Assembly (NCBI RefSeq): GCF_022690685.1
Contig: NZ_JALCYY010000016.1
Span: 1 to 64,000 of the forward strand
Source: Anaeromyxobacter terrae
Lineage (GTDB): Bacteria; Myxococcota; Myxococcia; Myxococcales; Anaeromyxobacteraceae
Direction: 5' to 3'
DNA length: 64,000 bases
The notes beneath the pieces are model-generated. The model was not told where the DNA came from. It saw nothing but the letters and a program-made list of their open reading frames with translations, and made no database searches. Of this stretch, positions 28,254-36,525 are shown piece after piece. How positions within the stretch are numbered: the stretch's first letter is position 1; each line of letters starts with the position of its first letter. The translations under genes were made by a program, and so were the position numbers.

Positions 28254-29563
28254 GCGCGATCGGGCCGAGGTGGAGCGCCTGGCGCTCGGGCGGCGCGCGG
28301 GACGGGCTCGTCCTGTCGTCCGCGATGGTCCTCGCCGGCGCCCTCGACTACGCGACGAACGTCGTCGCGGGACGCCGGCTCGCGCCCGTCGAGTTCGGCG
28401 TCTTCATCACCGTGATGGCCATCGTGCAGGTGGTCACCCTGCTGTCGATCGCCGTCCGCATGGTCGTGGCGTTCTACACGGCGGGGCTCACGGTGCTGCC
28501 CGGGGGCGCGCCCCACGGCGGCGCGTTCCTGCGCGACGCGTGGCGCTGGGCGTGGCGCTGGGGCGCGGTGGCGACGGCCCTCATGGCGGCCGCGAGCCCG
28601 CTCATCGCGCACGCGGTGCGCCTCCCCGACGCGTGGCCGCTCTGGGCCGCGACGCCGATCGTCCTGCTCCTCTTCCTGCGCGAGACGGCGTTCGGCTCCC
28701 TCCAGGGCGTCCAGGCGTTCGGCGTGCTCGGGGGCGTGCAGGTGATCCAGGCCTTGCTGCGCGTGCTCGCGACGGCGGCGCTGGTCGCCGCGGTCGGCAC
28801 GGCGAGCGCCGCCATCGTGGCGCAGCCGATCTCGGCGGTGGTATGCGTCGCGCTCGCGCTCGCGTGGCTGCGCGCGCGCGTGCCGCCCGCTCCCGCGCGC
28901 CTCTCCGGGACCGCGCGGACCGCCGCGCGGCGCGTCAGCTGGAAGTACTCCGCCTCCACGCTCGTGGGGCTCGCGATCTTCGGCCTGCTCACGAACGTGG
29001 ACGCGCTCTTCGTGAGGCGCTACTACAGCCCGGAGGTCGCCGGCCACTACGGCCCGGTCGTCGCGCTCGCCAAGATCAGCCTGTTCCTGCCGTGGGCGAT
29101 CGGGCTCGTGCTGTTCCCCAAGGTGGCCCGGCGCCGCGCGGCCGGACTCGATCCCCGCGGGCTCCTCGTGCTCGCGCTCCTGGCGGCGCTCGCGCCCGGG
29201 CTCGCGCTCACCGGAGCGTACTTCCTCCTGCCCGGCGCGCTCGTGCGGACAGTCTTCACGGGCGCCTACGCGGATCCGGGCGTGGTGCTCGGCCTCGCGA
29301 GCCTCGCCGCGACGCTCTACGCCGGGATCCACATCTGGCTGAACTACGCGCTCTCGCTCGAGCGGCACGCCTACGTGTACGTCCTCGCGGGCGTCGTCGC
29401 GGCCCAGCTCGCCGGCATGTACGCGCTCGGACGCGACGGGCTCGTGGGGATGGCGGTCGTCATGATCGCCGGCGCCGGTGCCGGGAACGTGGCCGGGTAC
29501 CTGACCACGTGGTCCGTGGCGCCTGCGGCGAGGTCCTCGCCCGCGGAGGCGGCCACGTCGTGA
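28250..29563 (+). CDS. Polysaccharide flippase (Wzx/MOP superfamily)
   Basis: A 437-residue membrane protein with about 12 predicted helices of the polysaccharide-transport (MATE/MOP) fold. LAPVEFGVF in the first loop and NVDALFVRRYYSPEVAGHY in the middle are typical of Wzx-type lipid-linked oligosaccharide flippases. It would move undecaprenyl-linked sugars from the inner to the outer face of the cytoplasmic membrane. It overlaps the small Cys protein upstream and the SDR gene downstream (GTGA). A second flippase lies at 45698. Confidence 0.87.
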   Translation: MSAIGPRWSAWRSGGARDGLVLSSAMVLAGALDYATNVVAGRRLAPVEFGVFITVMAIVQVVTLLSIAVRMVVAFYTAGLTVLPGGAPHGGAFLRDAWRWAWRWGAVATALMAAASPLIAHAVRLPDAWPLWAATPIVLLLFLRETAFGSLQGVQAFGVLGGVQVIQALLRVLATAALVAAVGTASAAIVAQPISAVVCVALALAWLRARVPPAPARLSGTARTAARRVSWKYSASTLVGLAIFGLLTNVDALFVRRYYSPEVAGHYGPVVALAKISLFLPWAIGLVLFPKVARRRAAGLDPRGLLVLALLAALAPGLALTGAYFLLPGALVRTVFTGAYADPGVVLGLASLAATLYAGIHIWLNYALSLERHAYVYVLAGVVAAQLAGMYALGRDGLVGMAVVMIAGAGAGNVAGYLTTWSVAPAARSSPAEAATS

Positions 29564-30549
29564 GCGCCGGGCCGCGCGTCCTCGTCACCGGGGCGACGGG
29601 CTTCCTCGGCGCAGCGCTCGCGCGGGCGCTCGCACGCGAGGGCGCGCGGGTGCACGCGCTCAGCCGGCCCGGCTCGGATCGGCGCGCGCTCGAGGGGGTC
29701 CCCGTGATCTGGCACACGGGCGACGTCGGCGACCGCGAGACGCTCCGCGCCGCGATCGAGGGCTCGACGGCGATCGTCCACGCCGCCGGGCGGCTCGGCG
29801 AGGCGGGTGTCCCGGAGGACGCGTACCGGCGCGTCAACGTCGATGGAACTCGGAACGTGCTCGCCGCGGCGCTGGCGTGGAGCCCCGGCGCGCGCGTGCT
29901 GCACCTCAGCAGCCCGGGCGTGCTCGGGCCGACCCGGACCGGGCCCGCGACGGAGGACGCCCCGTACGCGCCGGCCACGCCGTACGAGCGGAGCAAGGCC
30001 GAGGCGGAAGAGGTCGCGCGCGAGCTCGCCGGGCGCGGGCTCGCGGTCGTCATCGCCCGGCCCGGGTTCATCTACGGCCCCGGCGACCGCCACGTGCTCG
30101 GGCTGTTCCGCGCCGTGGGCCGGGGCCGGTACTTCCACGTCGACGGCGGGCGCGCCCTCTGCCAGCCGACCTTCGTGGACGACGCGGTCGCGGGGATGCT
30201 GGCGTGCCTCCGCAGCGGCCGCCCCGGGCGCGCCTACCACGTCGCCGGCCCGCGCGCGGTCACGTTCCGAGAGCTCGCGGACACGATCGCCGCTGCGCTG
30301 GGCGTTCGCCCTCCGGGGCTGAGCCTCCCGCGCCCCGCGGCGATGGTGGGCGCGGCGGCGCTGGAGGTCGCGGGGAGGGTGACCGGGCGGCGCCCTCCGC
30401 TCAGCCGCGCCGGCGTCGCGTTCTTCTCCGAGGATCGCGTGTTCTCGTGCGAGCGCGCCCGCGCGGAGCTGGGCTGGGCGCCCGAGCACGACCTCGCGTC
30501 CGGCGTCGCGAGGACGGTCGCCTGGTATCGCGCGCAGCGCCTGCTGTGA
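29560..30549 (+). CDS. NAD-dependent epimerase/dehydratase (extended SDR)
   Basis: A 329-residue extended SDR: GATGFLG near residue 10, Ser in LSSPGVLG and YERSK as Tyr-Lys pair. Probably modifies a nucleotide sugar or lipid-linked sugar in the same operon as GT2, radical SAM and flippase. The GTG start overlaps the flippase stop. It ends 42 bases from the convergent SDR at 30592, with which it shares overall layout (FIYGPGDR versus MFGPGDR). Confidence 0.83.
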   Translation: MSAGPRVLVTGATGFLGAALARALAREGARVHALSRPGSDRRALEGVPVIWHTGDVGDRETLRAAIEGSTAIVHAAGRLGEAGVPEDAYRRVNVDGTRNVLAAALAWSPGARVLHLSSPGVLGPTRTGPATEDAPYAPATPYERSKAEAEEVARELAGRGLAVVIARPGFIYGPGDRHVLGLFRAVGRGRYFHVDGGRALCQPTFVDDAVAGMLACLRSGRPGRAYHVAGPRAVTFRELADTIAAALGVRPPGLSLPRPAAMVGAAALEVAGRVTGRRPPLSRAGVAFFSEDRVFSCERARAELGWAPEHDLASGVARTVAWYRAQRLL

Positions 30550-30591
30550 CCGCGGCGGGAGCTCGCGCCGGGGCGATCGTCGCGGCGAGGC

Positions 30592-31605
30592 TCAGGACGC
30601 GGCCGCCGCGGCCGTGGTCGCCGCGCCCGCCGAGTCCTCGCGGTACCAGGCCGCCGCGAGCCGGACGCCCTCGCGCACGGGGACGCGCGGCGCGTACCCG
30701 AGCTCGCTCCGAGCCTTGTCGATCGCGTGCGCGTTCTCGCTGCCGAACAGCTTGACGCCGAGCCGGGTGAGGAGCGGCTGGCGGCCGGGCAGGACCGCCT
30801 TCTCGGCGCCCCAGGCGAGCGCGTACAGGAGCGGGTAGGGCGCTCGCGCGCGCGGCGGCGGCGCGCCGAGCTCCTCGGCGAGCGCGACCCACATCTCGCG
30901 CTGCGAGATCGGCCGGTCCGTGCACAGGTTGTACGCCTCGCCGGGCTTGCCCCTCTCGGCCGCCCGGATCATGCCGTCCACGACGTCCGTCACGTAGACG
31001 AACGGCAGCACGTTCCGGCCGGAGCCGATCACGATCACCTTGCCCGAGCGGAGCCGGTCCGCCATGCGTCCGAAGTTCACCCGATCGCCCGGGCCGAACA
31101 TGGTGCCGGGCCGGACGACGACCGCGGGGAGGCCCTGCTCCTTCGCGAGCCTCCGCACCGCCGCATCAGCGCGCGCCTTCGTCACGGCGTACGCGTCGAG
31201 GATGGGCCGGAGCGGCGCGTCCTCGCGCACCGCGCCGGGGAGCCCCATGCCGTAGACCGTCCAGGAGCTCACGTGGACCAGCCGCGCGACGCGCGCGGCG
31301 AGCGCGGCGCGGCACACGTTGTCGGCGCCGCGCACGTTCACGTCCTCGTACTCCTGCCGCGGCCGCCAGAGCCCGTGGACTGCGGCGAGGTGGAACACGA
31401 CGTCCGCGCCGCGCATCGCGGCGGGGAGCGCGCCGGCGTCGCGCACGTCGCCGCGGTGCACGACGACTCCGTGCTCCCGCTCGAGGGCCGAGGTGTCCTC
31501 GCCGGGGAGGGCCAGCACGCGAACGGAGAAGCCACGCTGCCGCAGCGCCGCGACGAGGTGGTGGCCCACGAAGCCTGTTGCTCCCGTGACGAGCGCCGCG
31601 GTCAT
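30592..31605 (-). CDS. NAD-dependent epimerase/dehydratase (extended SDR)
   Basis: A 337-residue extended SDR: GATGFVG at residues 8-14, VSSWTVYG, and YAVTK as Tyr-Lys pair. The C-terminus is an alanine-rich tail. The ATG overlaps the stop of the upstream SDR (31602-31605), so the pair is coupled. The two share a similar plan (HLAAVHGLWRPRQEYEDVNVRG here, HCAARTGPWGPRSEY there) and look like products of a tandem duplication. Confidence 0.85.
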   Translation of the reverse strand: MTAALVTGATGFVGHHLVAALRQRGFSVRVLALPGEDTSALEREHGVVVHRGDVRDAGALPAAMRGADVVFHLAAVHGLWRPRQEYEDVNVRGADNVCRAALAARVARLVHVSSWTVYGMGLPGAVREDAPLRPILDAYAVTKARADAAVRRLAKEQGLPAVVVRPGTMFGPGDRVNFGRMADRLRSGKVIVIGSGRNVLPFVYVTDVVDGMIRAAERGKPGEAYNLCTDRPISQREMWVALAEELGAPPPRARAPYPLLYALAWGAEKAVLPGRQPLLTRLGVKLFGSENAHAIDKARSELGYAPRVPVREGVRLAAAWYREDSAGAATTAAAAAS

Positions 31606-32636
31606 GACACCCCTCCTGCCGCGCGCGAGGCGCGGTCTCCTGCGCGCGGCGCCCCCTGCGCGGCGCGGTACCAGGCGACGCTCCGCCGGACTCCCTCGCG
31701 CAGGTCCGTCTCCGGCACGAAGCCGAGCTCCTCGCGCGCCCTGCGGATGACGATGCGGCTCTCGCCTCCGAGGAGCCTCACCCCGAATCGCGTGAGCGGC
31801 GGCGGTCCCGCGCCGCGCGTGAGGCTCACGGCGCGCTCGGCGATCGCGGCCAGCGCCTGGGCCGCGAGGTACGGAACGTGGCGCGTCGGCGGCGGCACCC
31901 CGAGCTCGGCCGCGATCGCCTCGAGGTACTCGCGCTGCGTGACCGGCTCGTCGTTCACGAGGAAGTAGGTCCGGCCGATCGCGGCCGGCACCTCGCTCGC
32001 GAGGACGATCCCCCGGGCGACGTCGCCCACGTACACGAGCGGGAGGTGGTTGTCGCCGCGGCCCATGAGCGGCATCCGGCGGCGCTCGAGGAGCGCCGCG
32101 AACCGGCCGAAGCTCGCCGCGTCGCGTGGACCGTAGACGAGGCCGGGGCGGACCACCGTGATCGGCGCGCGCCGCTCGCGCACGACGCGCTCGATCAGGC
32201 GCTCGGCCATGATCTTGGACCAGCTGTAGGGATTCGGCTCCAGACGCAGCGGTGCGCTCTCGTCCACCGTCCCGCCGACGTCGGTCCCCACCACGATCGC
32301 GGAGCTCACGTGCACGATCCGCTTCACGCCGGCGGCGAGCGCCGAGTCGATGAGCAGCTCGACCCCGCGAACGTTGGCGGCCTCGTACTCGCTTCTCGGG
32401 CCCCAGGGGCCGGTGCGGGCGGCGCAGTGAAGCACCCGATCGACCCCCCTCACGGCCGTCATGAGCGACGGTCCGTCCTCGAGATCGCCCCGGACGATCT
32501 CGACGCCGGCGCTCGCGAGCGCGCCCGTCGGCTCGTCGGGCCGGACGAGGGCGCGGACGGCCACCTGGCGATCGCGGAGCGTGTCCACCACGTGTCCGCC
32601 GATGAAGCCGGTCGCGCCCGTCACGAGCACCGTCAT
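31602..32636 (-). CDS. NAD-dependent epimerase/dehydratase (extended SDR)
   Basis: A 344-residue extended SDR: GATGFIGGHVVD from residue 7, VSSAIVVG, and YSWSK as Tyr-Lys pair. First gene of a two-gene unit with its paralogue at 30592. The start follows AGGGGGCG. Substrate is unknown; the family includes 3-beta-HSD-like and sugar-nucleotide enzymes. It is divergent from the PHP gene at 32890, with ~250 bases between for both promoters. Confidence 0.85.
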   Translation of the reverse strand: MTVLVTGATGFIGGHVVDTLRDRQVAVRALVRPDEPTGALASAGVEIVRGDLEDGPSLMTAVRGVDRVLHCAARTGPWGPRSEYEAANVRGVELLIDSALAAGVKRIVHVSSAIVVGTDVGGTVDESAPLRLEPNPYSWSKIMAERLIERVVRERRAPITVVRPGLVYGPRDAASFGRFAALLERRRMPLMGRGDNHLPLVYVGDVARGIVLASEVPAAIGRTYFLVNDEPVTQREYLEAIAAELGVPPPTRHVPYLAAQALAAIAERAVSLTRGAGPPPLTRFGVRLLGGESRIVIRRAREELGFVPETDLREGVRRSVAWYRAAQGAPRAGDRASRAAGGVS

Positions 32637-32889
32637 CTTCGCCCCCTGGTTCAACGCCACCGCGGTGCCGAATCTTAGGGTCTCGCCGTCGCCGGCGAGG
32701 CCGACCATTGGGGAGGTCCGGGGCACATGGGACAGGACGCGGCACCGCCCCGGCCGGTTTGATGCCACGAGCACGCCTCGACGGAGGCGCAACTCGACCG
32801 CGAGGCCCCGCGCCCGAGTTGCCCCTTCTGGCACTGAGCGAACGCGAAGTTGCGAACGTATCCTCCTTGCAGAAATGGGGGATGGCCGC

Positions 32890-33756
32890 GTGAATCGGGC
32901 GACGACCCAAGCCGTCACCGTCGCTCCGGGGCACGACGACGTCGCGGCTCGACCGCGCAGCGTGCGCGCCGCGTATCACGTCCATACGAGCTTCTCCTAC
33001 GACTCGAGGGTCCCTCCGGAAGCTGTCCTCGAGCAGGCGGTCGCTGCGAGCATCGACGTCCTGTGCGTGACGGATCACGACACCATCGACGGGGCCGTGA
33101 AGCTCCAGAGCGGACGCTGCCCCGAGGTGAAGGTGGTCGTCGGATGCGAGCTCACGTCCGAGGACGGGTCGCACGTCATCGGGCTGAACCTGCGCGACAT
33201 GATCCCGGAGAAGGAGCTCTTCGCGATCCTGGAGGGCATCAAGCTGCAGGGCGGCCTGGTGCTGCTCCCGCATCCGTTCCGGCGAGGCAGCGGCATCTTT
33301 CGGAGCGACGCGAGACGCCCCGACCAGCTCGTGAAGGACGTGCTCACTTACGTCGACATCGTGGAGTGCTTCAACGGGAGGGACAGCTACGAGAACAACC
33401 AGCGGAGCTACCGGTTCGCCCTGACGCACGATCTGCCGGCGGTGGCGGGGAGCGACGCCCACTTCCCGGGCGAGGTCGGCTCGGTGTTCGTGGAGTACTT
33501 CGCTGACGACTTCGTGCACGGCGTTTCGCCGCACCGCGTCTGGTTCCCCTCCCAGGCACCGAGGAGGGAGAACCCGGCGAAGAGAAAGCTCATGGAGCTC
33601 TATCACGGACGCAAGGACAGCCTCCCGCCGGTCGTCACGACCGCGTACCGCGCCTTGAAGAGGTGGACGAGACGCGACTCCCCGCGGACGCCGGGAGTGT
33701 CTGCGCCGCAGTACGAGTTCCCGGTCGCCGGGGCTCGGCATCATCCCCCCGGCTAA
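32890..33756 (+). CDS. PHP-domain metal-dependent phosphoesterase
   Basis: A 288-residue protein. The trinuclear-metal PHP motifs are in order: YHVHTSFSYDS (H30, H32), CVTDHDT, GCELTSEDG, LPHPFRRG and GSDAHFP. PHP proteins hydrolyse phosphate esters, and in capsule loci the CpsB/Wzb type acts as protein-tyrosine phosphatase on the Wzc-like kinase. Here it precedes the phosphoglycosyl transferase by 14 bases. The GTG at 32890 was chosen because GGGGGA is eight bases upstream; ATG 32875 lacks a Shine-Dalgarno sequence. Its substrate is not determined. Confidence 0.83.
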   Translation: MNRATTQAVTVAPGHDDVAARPRSVRAAYHVHTSFSYDSRVPPEAVLEQAVAASIDVLCVTDHDTIDGAVKLQSGRCPEVKVVVGCELTSEDGSHVIGLNLRDMIPEKELFAILEGIKLQGGLVLLPHPFRRGSGIFRSDARRPDQLVKDVLTYVDIVECFNGRDSYENNQRSYRFALTHDLPAVAGSDAHFPGEVGSVFVEYFADDFVHGVSPHRVWFPSQAPRRENPAKRKLMELYHGRKDSLPPVVTTAYRALKRWTRRDSPRTPGVSAPQYEFPVAGARHHPPG

Positions 33757-33770
33757 CGCTGGACTCCTCG

Positions 33771-34361
33771 ATGCAGCTCTTCCTCAAGCGATCGATCGAT
33801 CTTCTACTGGCAGCGTCGTTGCTGCCGGTCCTGTCGCCGCTCATGGGCGCGATCGCGCTGCTCGTGAAGGCGACGTCCCCTGGAGACGCTCTCTTCAGGC
33901 AGACGCGAGTGGGCAAGGACGGTCGACCTTTCACGATCTACAAGTTCAGGACGATGGTCAACGCGGCTCCGCCGCCCGAGCTCGATCCACATCCGACGCG
34001 ACTCGGGGCACTCCTTCGGAGGTCCAGCCTCGACGAGCTGCCTCAGCTCTTCAACATCGTGAAGGGCGACATGAGCTTCGTCGGCCCGCGCCCGGATCTG
34101 CCGCGCCACGTGGAGAAATACACCCCGTTCCAGCGGCAGCGACTCCAGATGCGGCCCGGCATCACCGGCTGGGCGCAGGTCAACGGCCGGAACCAGATCC
34201 CTTGGGAGGAGCGGATCGAGCTGGACGTCGACTATGTCCGGAGTTGGTCCTTGCTCCGCGATCTCGGGATCGTCTTCAGCACGATCGGCGTCGTCCTGGC
34301 GGGTAGAGGGGCTGACAGTGGGCGAAAGGGGAGCGGGTCATGGGAAAAGCGCAGCATCTGA
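33771..34361 (+). CDS. Initiating phosphoglycosyl transferase, PglC-type
   Basis: A 196-residue monotopic phosphoglycosyl transferase of the bacterial sugar transferase family. KRSIDLLLAA begins a re-entrant membrane helix, YKFRTM follows, and RSSLDELPQLFNI carries the catalytic Asp-Glu pair, then DMSFVGPRP and GITGWAQVNGRN. It transfers a sugar-1-phosphate from UDP-sugar to undecaprenyl phosphate, starting a repeat unit. It is the small PglC size rather than the WbaP type. Its end overlaps the ATP-grasp gene by 22 bases. A second such enzyme lies at 55924. Confidence 0.92.
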   Translation: MQLFLKRSIDLLLAASLLPVLSPLMGAIALLVKATSPGDALFRQTRVGKDGRPFTIYKFRTMVNAAPPPELDPHPTRLGALLRRSSLDELPQLFNIVKGDMSFVGPRPDLPRHVEKYTPFQRQRLQMRPGITGWAQVNGRNQIPWEERIELDVDYVRSWSLLRDLGIVFSTIGVVLAGRGADSGRKGSGSWEKRSI

Positions 34362-35395
34362 CCGTCCTGGTCACCGGGACCGGCTCCGCCCTGGGTGTCT
34401 CCATCTTCAAGGCGTTTCGCCAGTCCAGGCTCCGCCCTCGGATCGTCGCGACGGACGCGGATCCCAGGTCTGCGGGGCTGTTCCGAGCGGACGCCGCCTA
34501 CGTGCTGCCCAGGGTCGCCGAGGTCGAGGACCTCTATCTCCGCCGCCTCGAGGAGATCTGCCTCCGAGAGCGCGTCTCGACGGTGTGCTTCGGCTCCGAG
34601 ATCGAGATGAGGCGCATGGCGCCACGCATCCAGGACTTCGAGCGGGCGACGGGGGCCAGGCTCGTCCTCAACGAGCCGCGGTTCCTCGATGCGCTGCTGG
34701 ACAAGTGGCACATGACGTGCCGCCTGCGTGAGCGGGACCTTCCGGTCCCGGATACCGTTCCGGTCGCCGACGCGGAGGCGGTCCGCTCCTTCGTCACGCG
34801 CAACGCCTTCCCTTATGTACTCAAGCCCAGGGATGGCTCCGGGTCGAAGGGCAAGTTCGTCCTGCGGAGCCAGGCGGAGCTGGAGTTCTTCTCCCGCTAC
34901 GTGCCGAACGCCGTCCTGCAGGAGTACCTGTTCCCCGACGACGAGGAGTACACGGTCGGCATCTACAAGAGCCCGCGAACCGGGTACGTGGGCCAGATCG
35001 TCTTCCGGCGAGCGCTCGGAGCCGGGCTGACGTACAAGGCCGAGGTCGTCTTCGACGACGAGATCGAGGCGGTCTGCAGGCGGGTCGTGGAGTCGTTCGA
35101 CATCTGGGGCCCCATCAACATCCAGCTGCGGAAGACCGCCGCCGGCGTTCGCATCTTCGAGATCAACCTCCGGTTCTCCAGCTCGACGGTGATGAGGGCG
35201 TCGTTCGGCTTCAACGAAGCCGAGCTGTGCCTTCGTGACCTCGTTCTCGGTGAGGCGATCGCCCGCCCGGCCGTCCGTCCGGGGTTGTGCCTGCGCTACT
35301 GGGACGAGGTGTACGTCGCGCCCGAAGATCACCTCCGCCTTCGGGAGACGGGGCACGCGCCGGAGCCGCGCGGAGTGAAGCTCGACGATTTCTGA
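34340..35395 (+). CDS. ATP-grasp ligase (carbamoyl-phosphate synthase-like)
   Basis: A 351-residue ATP-grasp protein. TVLVTGTGSALGVSIFKAF is the N-terminal preATP-grasp region. FPYVLKPRDGSGSKG provides the ATP-binding Lys and Gly-rich loop, and EINLRFSSST holds the metal-binding Glu/Asn. ATP-grasp proteins in polysaccharide loci often join an amino or carboxylic acid to a sugar through an acyl phosphate. The neighbours (PGT upstream, FemAB/GNAT-like acyltransferase downstream) fit glycan decoration. The parallel pair at 54290/55924 repeats this arrangement. Confidence 0.87.
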   Translation: MGKAQHLTVLVTGTGSALGVSIFKAFRQSRLRPRIVATDADPRSAGLFRADAAYVLPRVAEVEDLYLRRLEEICLRERVSTVCFGSEIEMRRMAPRIQDFERATGARLVLNEPRFLDALLDKWHMTCRLRERDLPVPDTVPVADAEAVRSFVTRNAFPYVLKPRDGSGSKGKFVLRSQAELEFFSRYVPNAVLQEYLFPDDEEYTVGIYKSPRTGYVGQIVFRRALGAGLTYKAEVVFDDEIEAVCRRVVESFDIWGPINIQLRKTAAGVRIFEINLRFSSSTVMRASFGFNEAELCLRDLVLGEAIARPAVRPGLCLRYWDEVYVAPEDHLRLRETGHAPEPRGVKLDDF

Positions 35396-35419
35396 CGTGA
35401 TGCGCGAGGTAGGGCGGCC

Positions 35420-36505
35420 GTGGAGACGATCCTGCGGAGAGAGGATGCGGCCGCGTGGTCCGCGCTCCTCGCGAAGGCCGGGGTCACCGACGTGTTCTTC
35501 ACGCCGGGATACGTGGCCGCGAACGAGCCCGCCTTCGGTGGGGTCGCGGAGTGCTTCGCCTACGAGGAGCGCGACGCCGTCGTGGTCTATCCGTACGTCA
35601 GGCGACCGATCGAAGAATCCGGGTACTGGGACATCACCTCGGTCTACGGGTTCGGAGGCTACGTCAAATCCCCTCGCGATGCCCCCATCCCGCGATTCGC
35701 CGCGGTCTTCGCGGAATACTGCCGCGAGGCGGGCATCGTGAGCGAGTTCGTTCGGTTCCACCCGCTGCTCGGCAACCACCGGGACATCGAGCCGCCGCCG
35801 GTGGACGTGCGCCTCCATCAGCAGGTCGTGTGCATCGACTTCAGGGCCGACGGAGGGGACCTCCACCCACTCGGGGACAAGGACGTCCGGAGGAGGGTCA
35901 GGAGGGCGCGGGAAGCGGGCCTCGAGGTGATCGACGATCTCGGCGGTCGGTTCTTTGGCGAGTTCGTCGCGCAATATCGAGCGACCATGGCGCTCCGGGG
36001 CGCGGAACGGTTCTACTTCTTCCCCGATCCGTTCTTCCGGTCCATCCGGGAGCTTCTGGGGCGAGGAGCGCGTCTCCTGGTCGCGGTCCTCGACGGCCGC
36101 GTGCTGGGAGGGCTGCTGATGCTGTACGGCGAGGAGTTCGCGTACTACCACCTCGCTTGCTCCGACCCTCAATCGCGTACGCTGGGCACGAACGATCTCC
36201 TGCTGGTCGCGGCGATCGAATGGGCCCATCGAATCGGCAAGAGACGCTTCCTGCTCGGCGGCGGGCTCAACGGCGAGGACTCGCTCTTCCGCTACAAGGC
36301 CAGGTTCTCTCCTGGCCGGGCGGATTACTTCCTGGGACGTCGTATCCACCTGCCCGAGATCTACGAGCGGCTCTGCGCGGAGAAGATGCGGCGGGACGGG
36401 AGCGATCCGGAGAAGTTCCGCTCGCGCCCGTGGTTCCCGCTGTATCGCAGCGCCGCCGCGGACGAGGTAGGGGACCGGAGCGTTCCCATGGGGTCGCCGC
36501 CCTAG
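35420..36505 (+). CDS. FemAB/GNAT-like acyltransferase
   Basis: A 361-residue protein with the double-GNAT layout of FemAB-type enzymes. Features seen: DVFFTPGYVAANEP near the start, VRRRVRRAREAGLEV in the middle, and then a GNAT-like acceptor region ending in GGGLNGEDSLFRYKARFSPGR. In surface-polysaccharide loci these transfer an acyl or aminoacyl group to a sugar amine. GTG start, 25 bases after the ATP-grasp stop. A relative lies at 47102. Confidence 0.8.
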   Translation: METILRREDAAAWSALLAKAGVTDVFFTPGYVAANEPAFGGVAECFAYEERDAVVVYPYVRRPIEESGYWDITSVYGFGGYVKSPRDAPIPRFAAVFAEYCREAGIVSEFVRFHPLLGNHRDIEPPPVDVRLHQQVVCIDFRADGGDLHPLGDKDVRRRVRRAREAGLEVIDDLGGRFFGEFVAQYRATMALRGAERFYFFPDPFFRSIRELLGRGARLLVAVLDGRVLGGLLMLYGEEFAYYHLACSDPQSRTLGTNDLLLVAAIEWAHRIGKRRFLLGGGLNGEDSLFRYKARFSPGRADYFLGRRIHLPEIYERLCAEKMRRDGSDPEKFRSRPWFPLYRSAAADEVGDRSVPMGSPP

Positions 36506-36525
36506 GCCGCGGGCGCGAGCATGCG

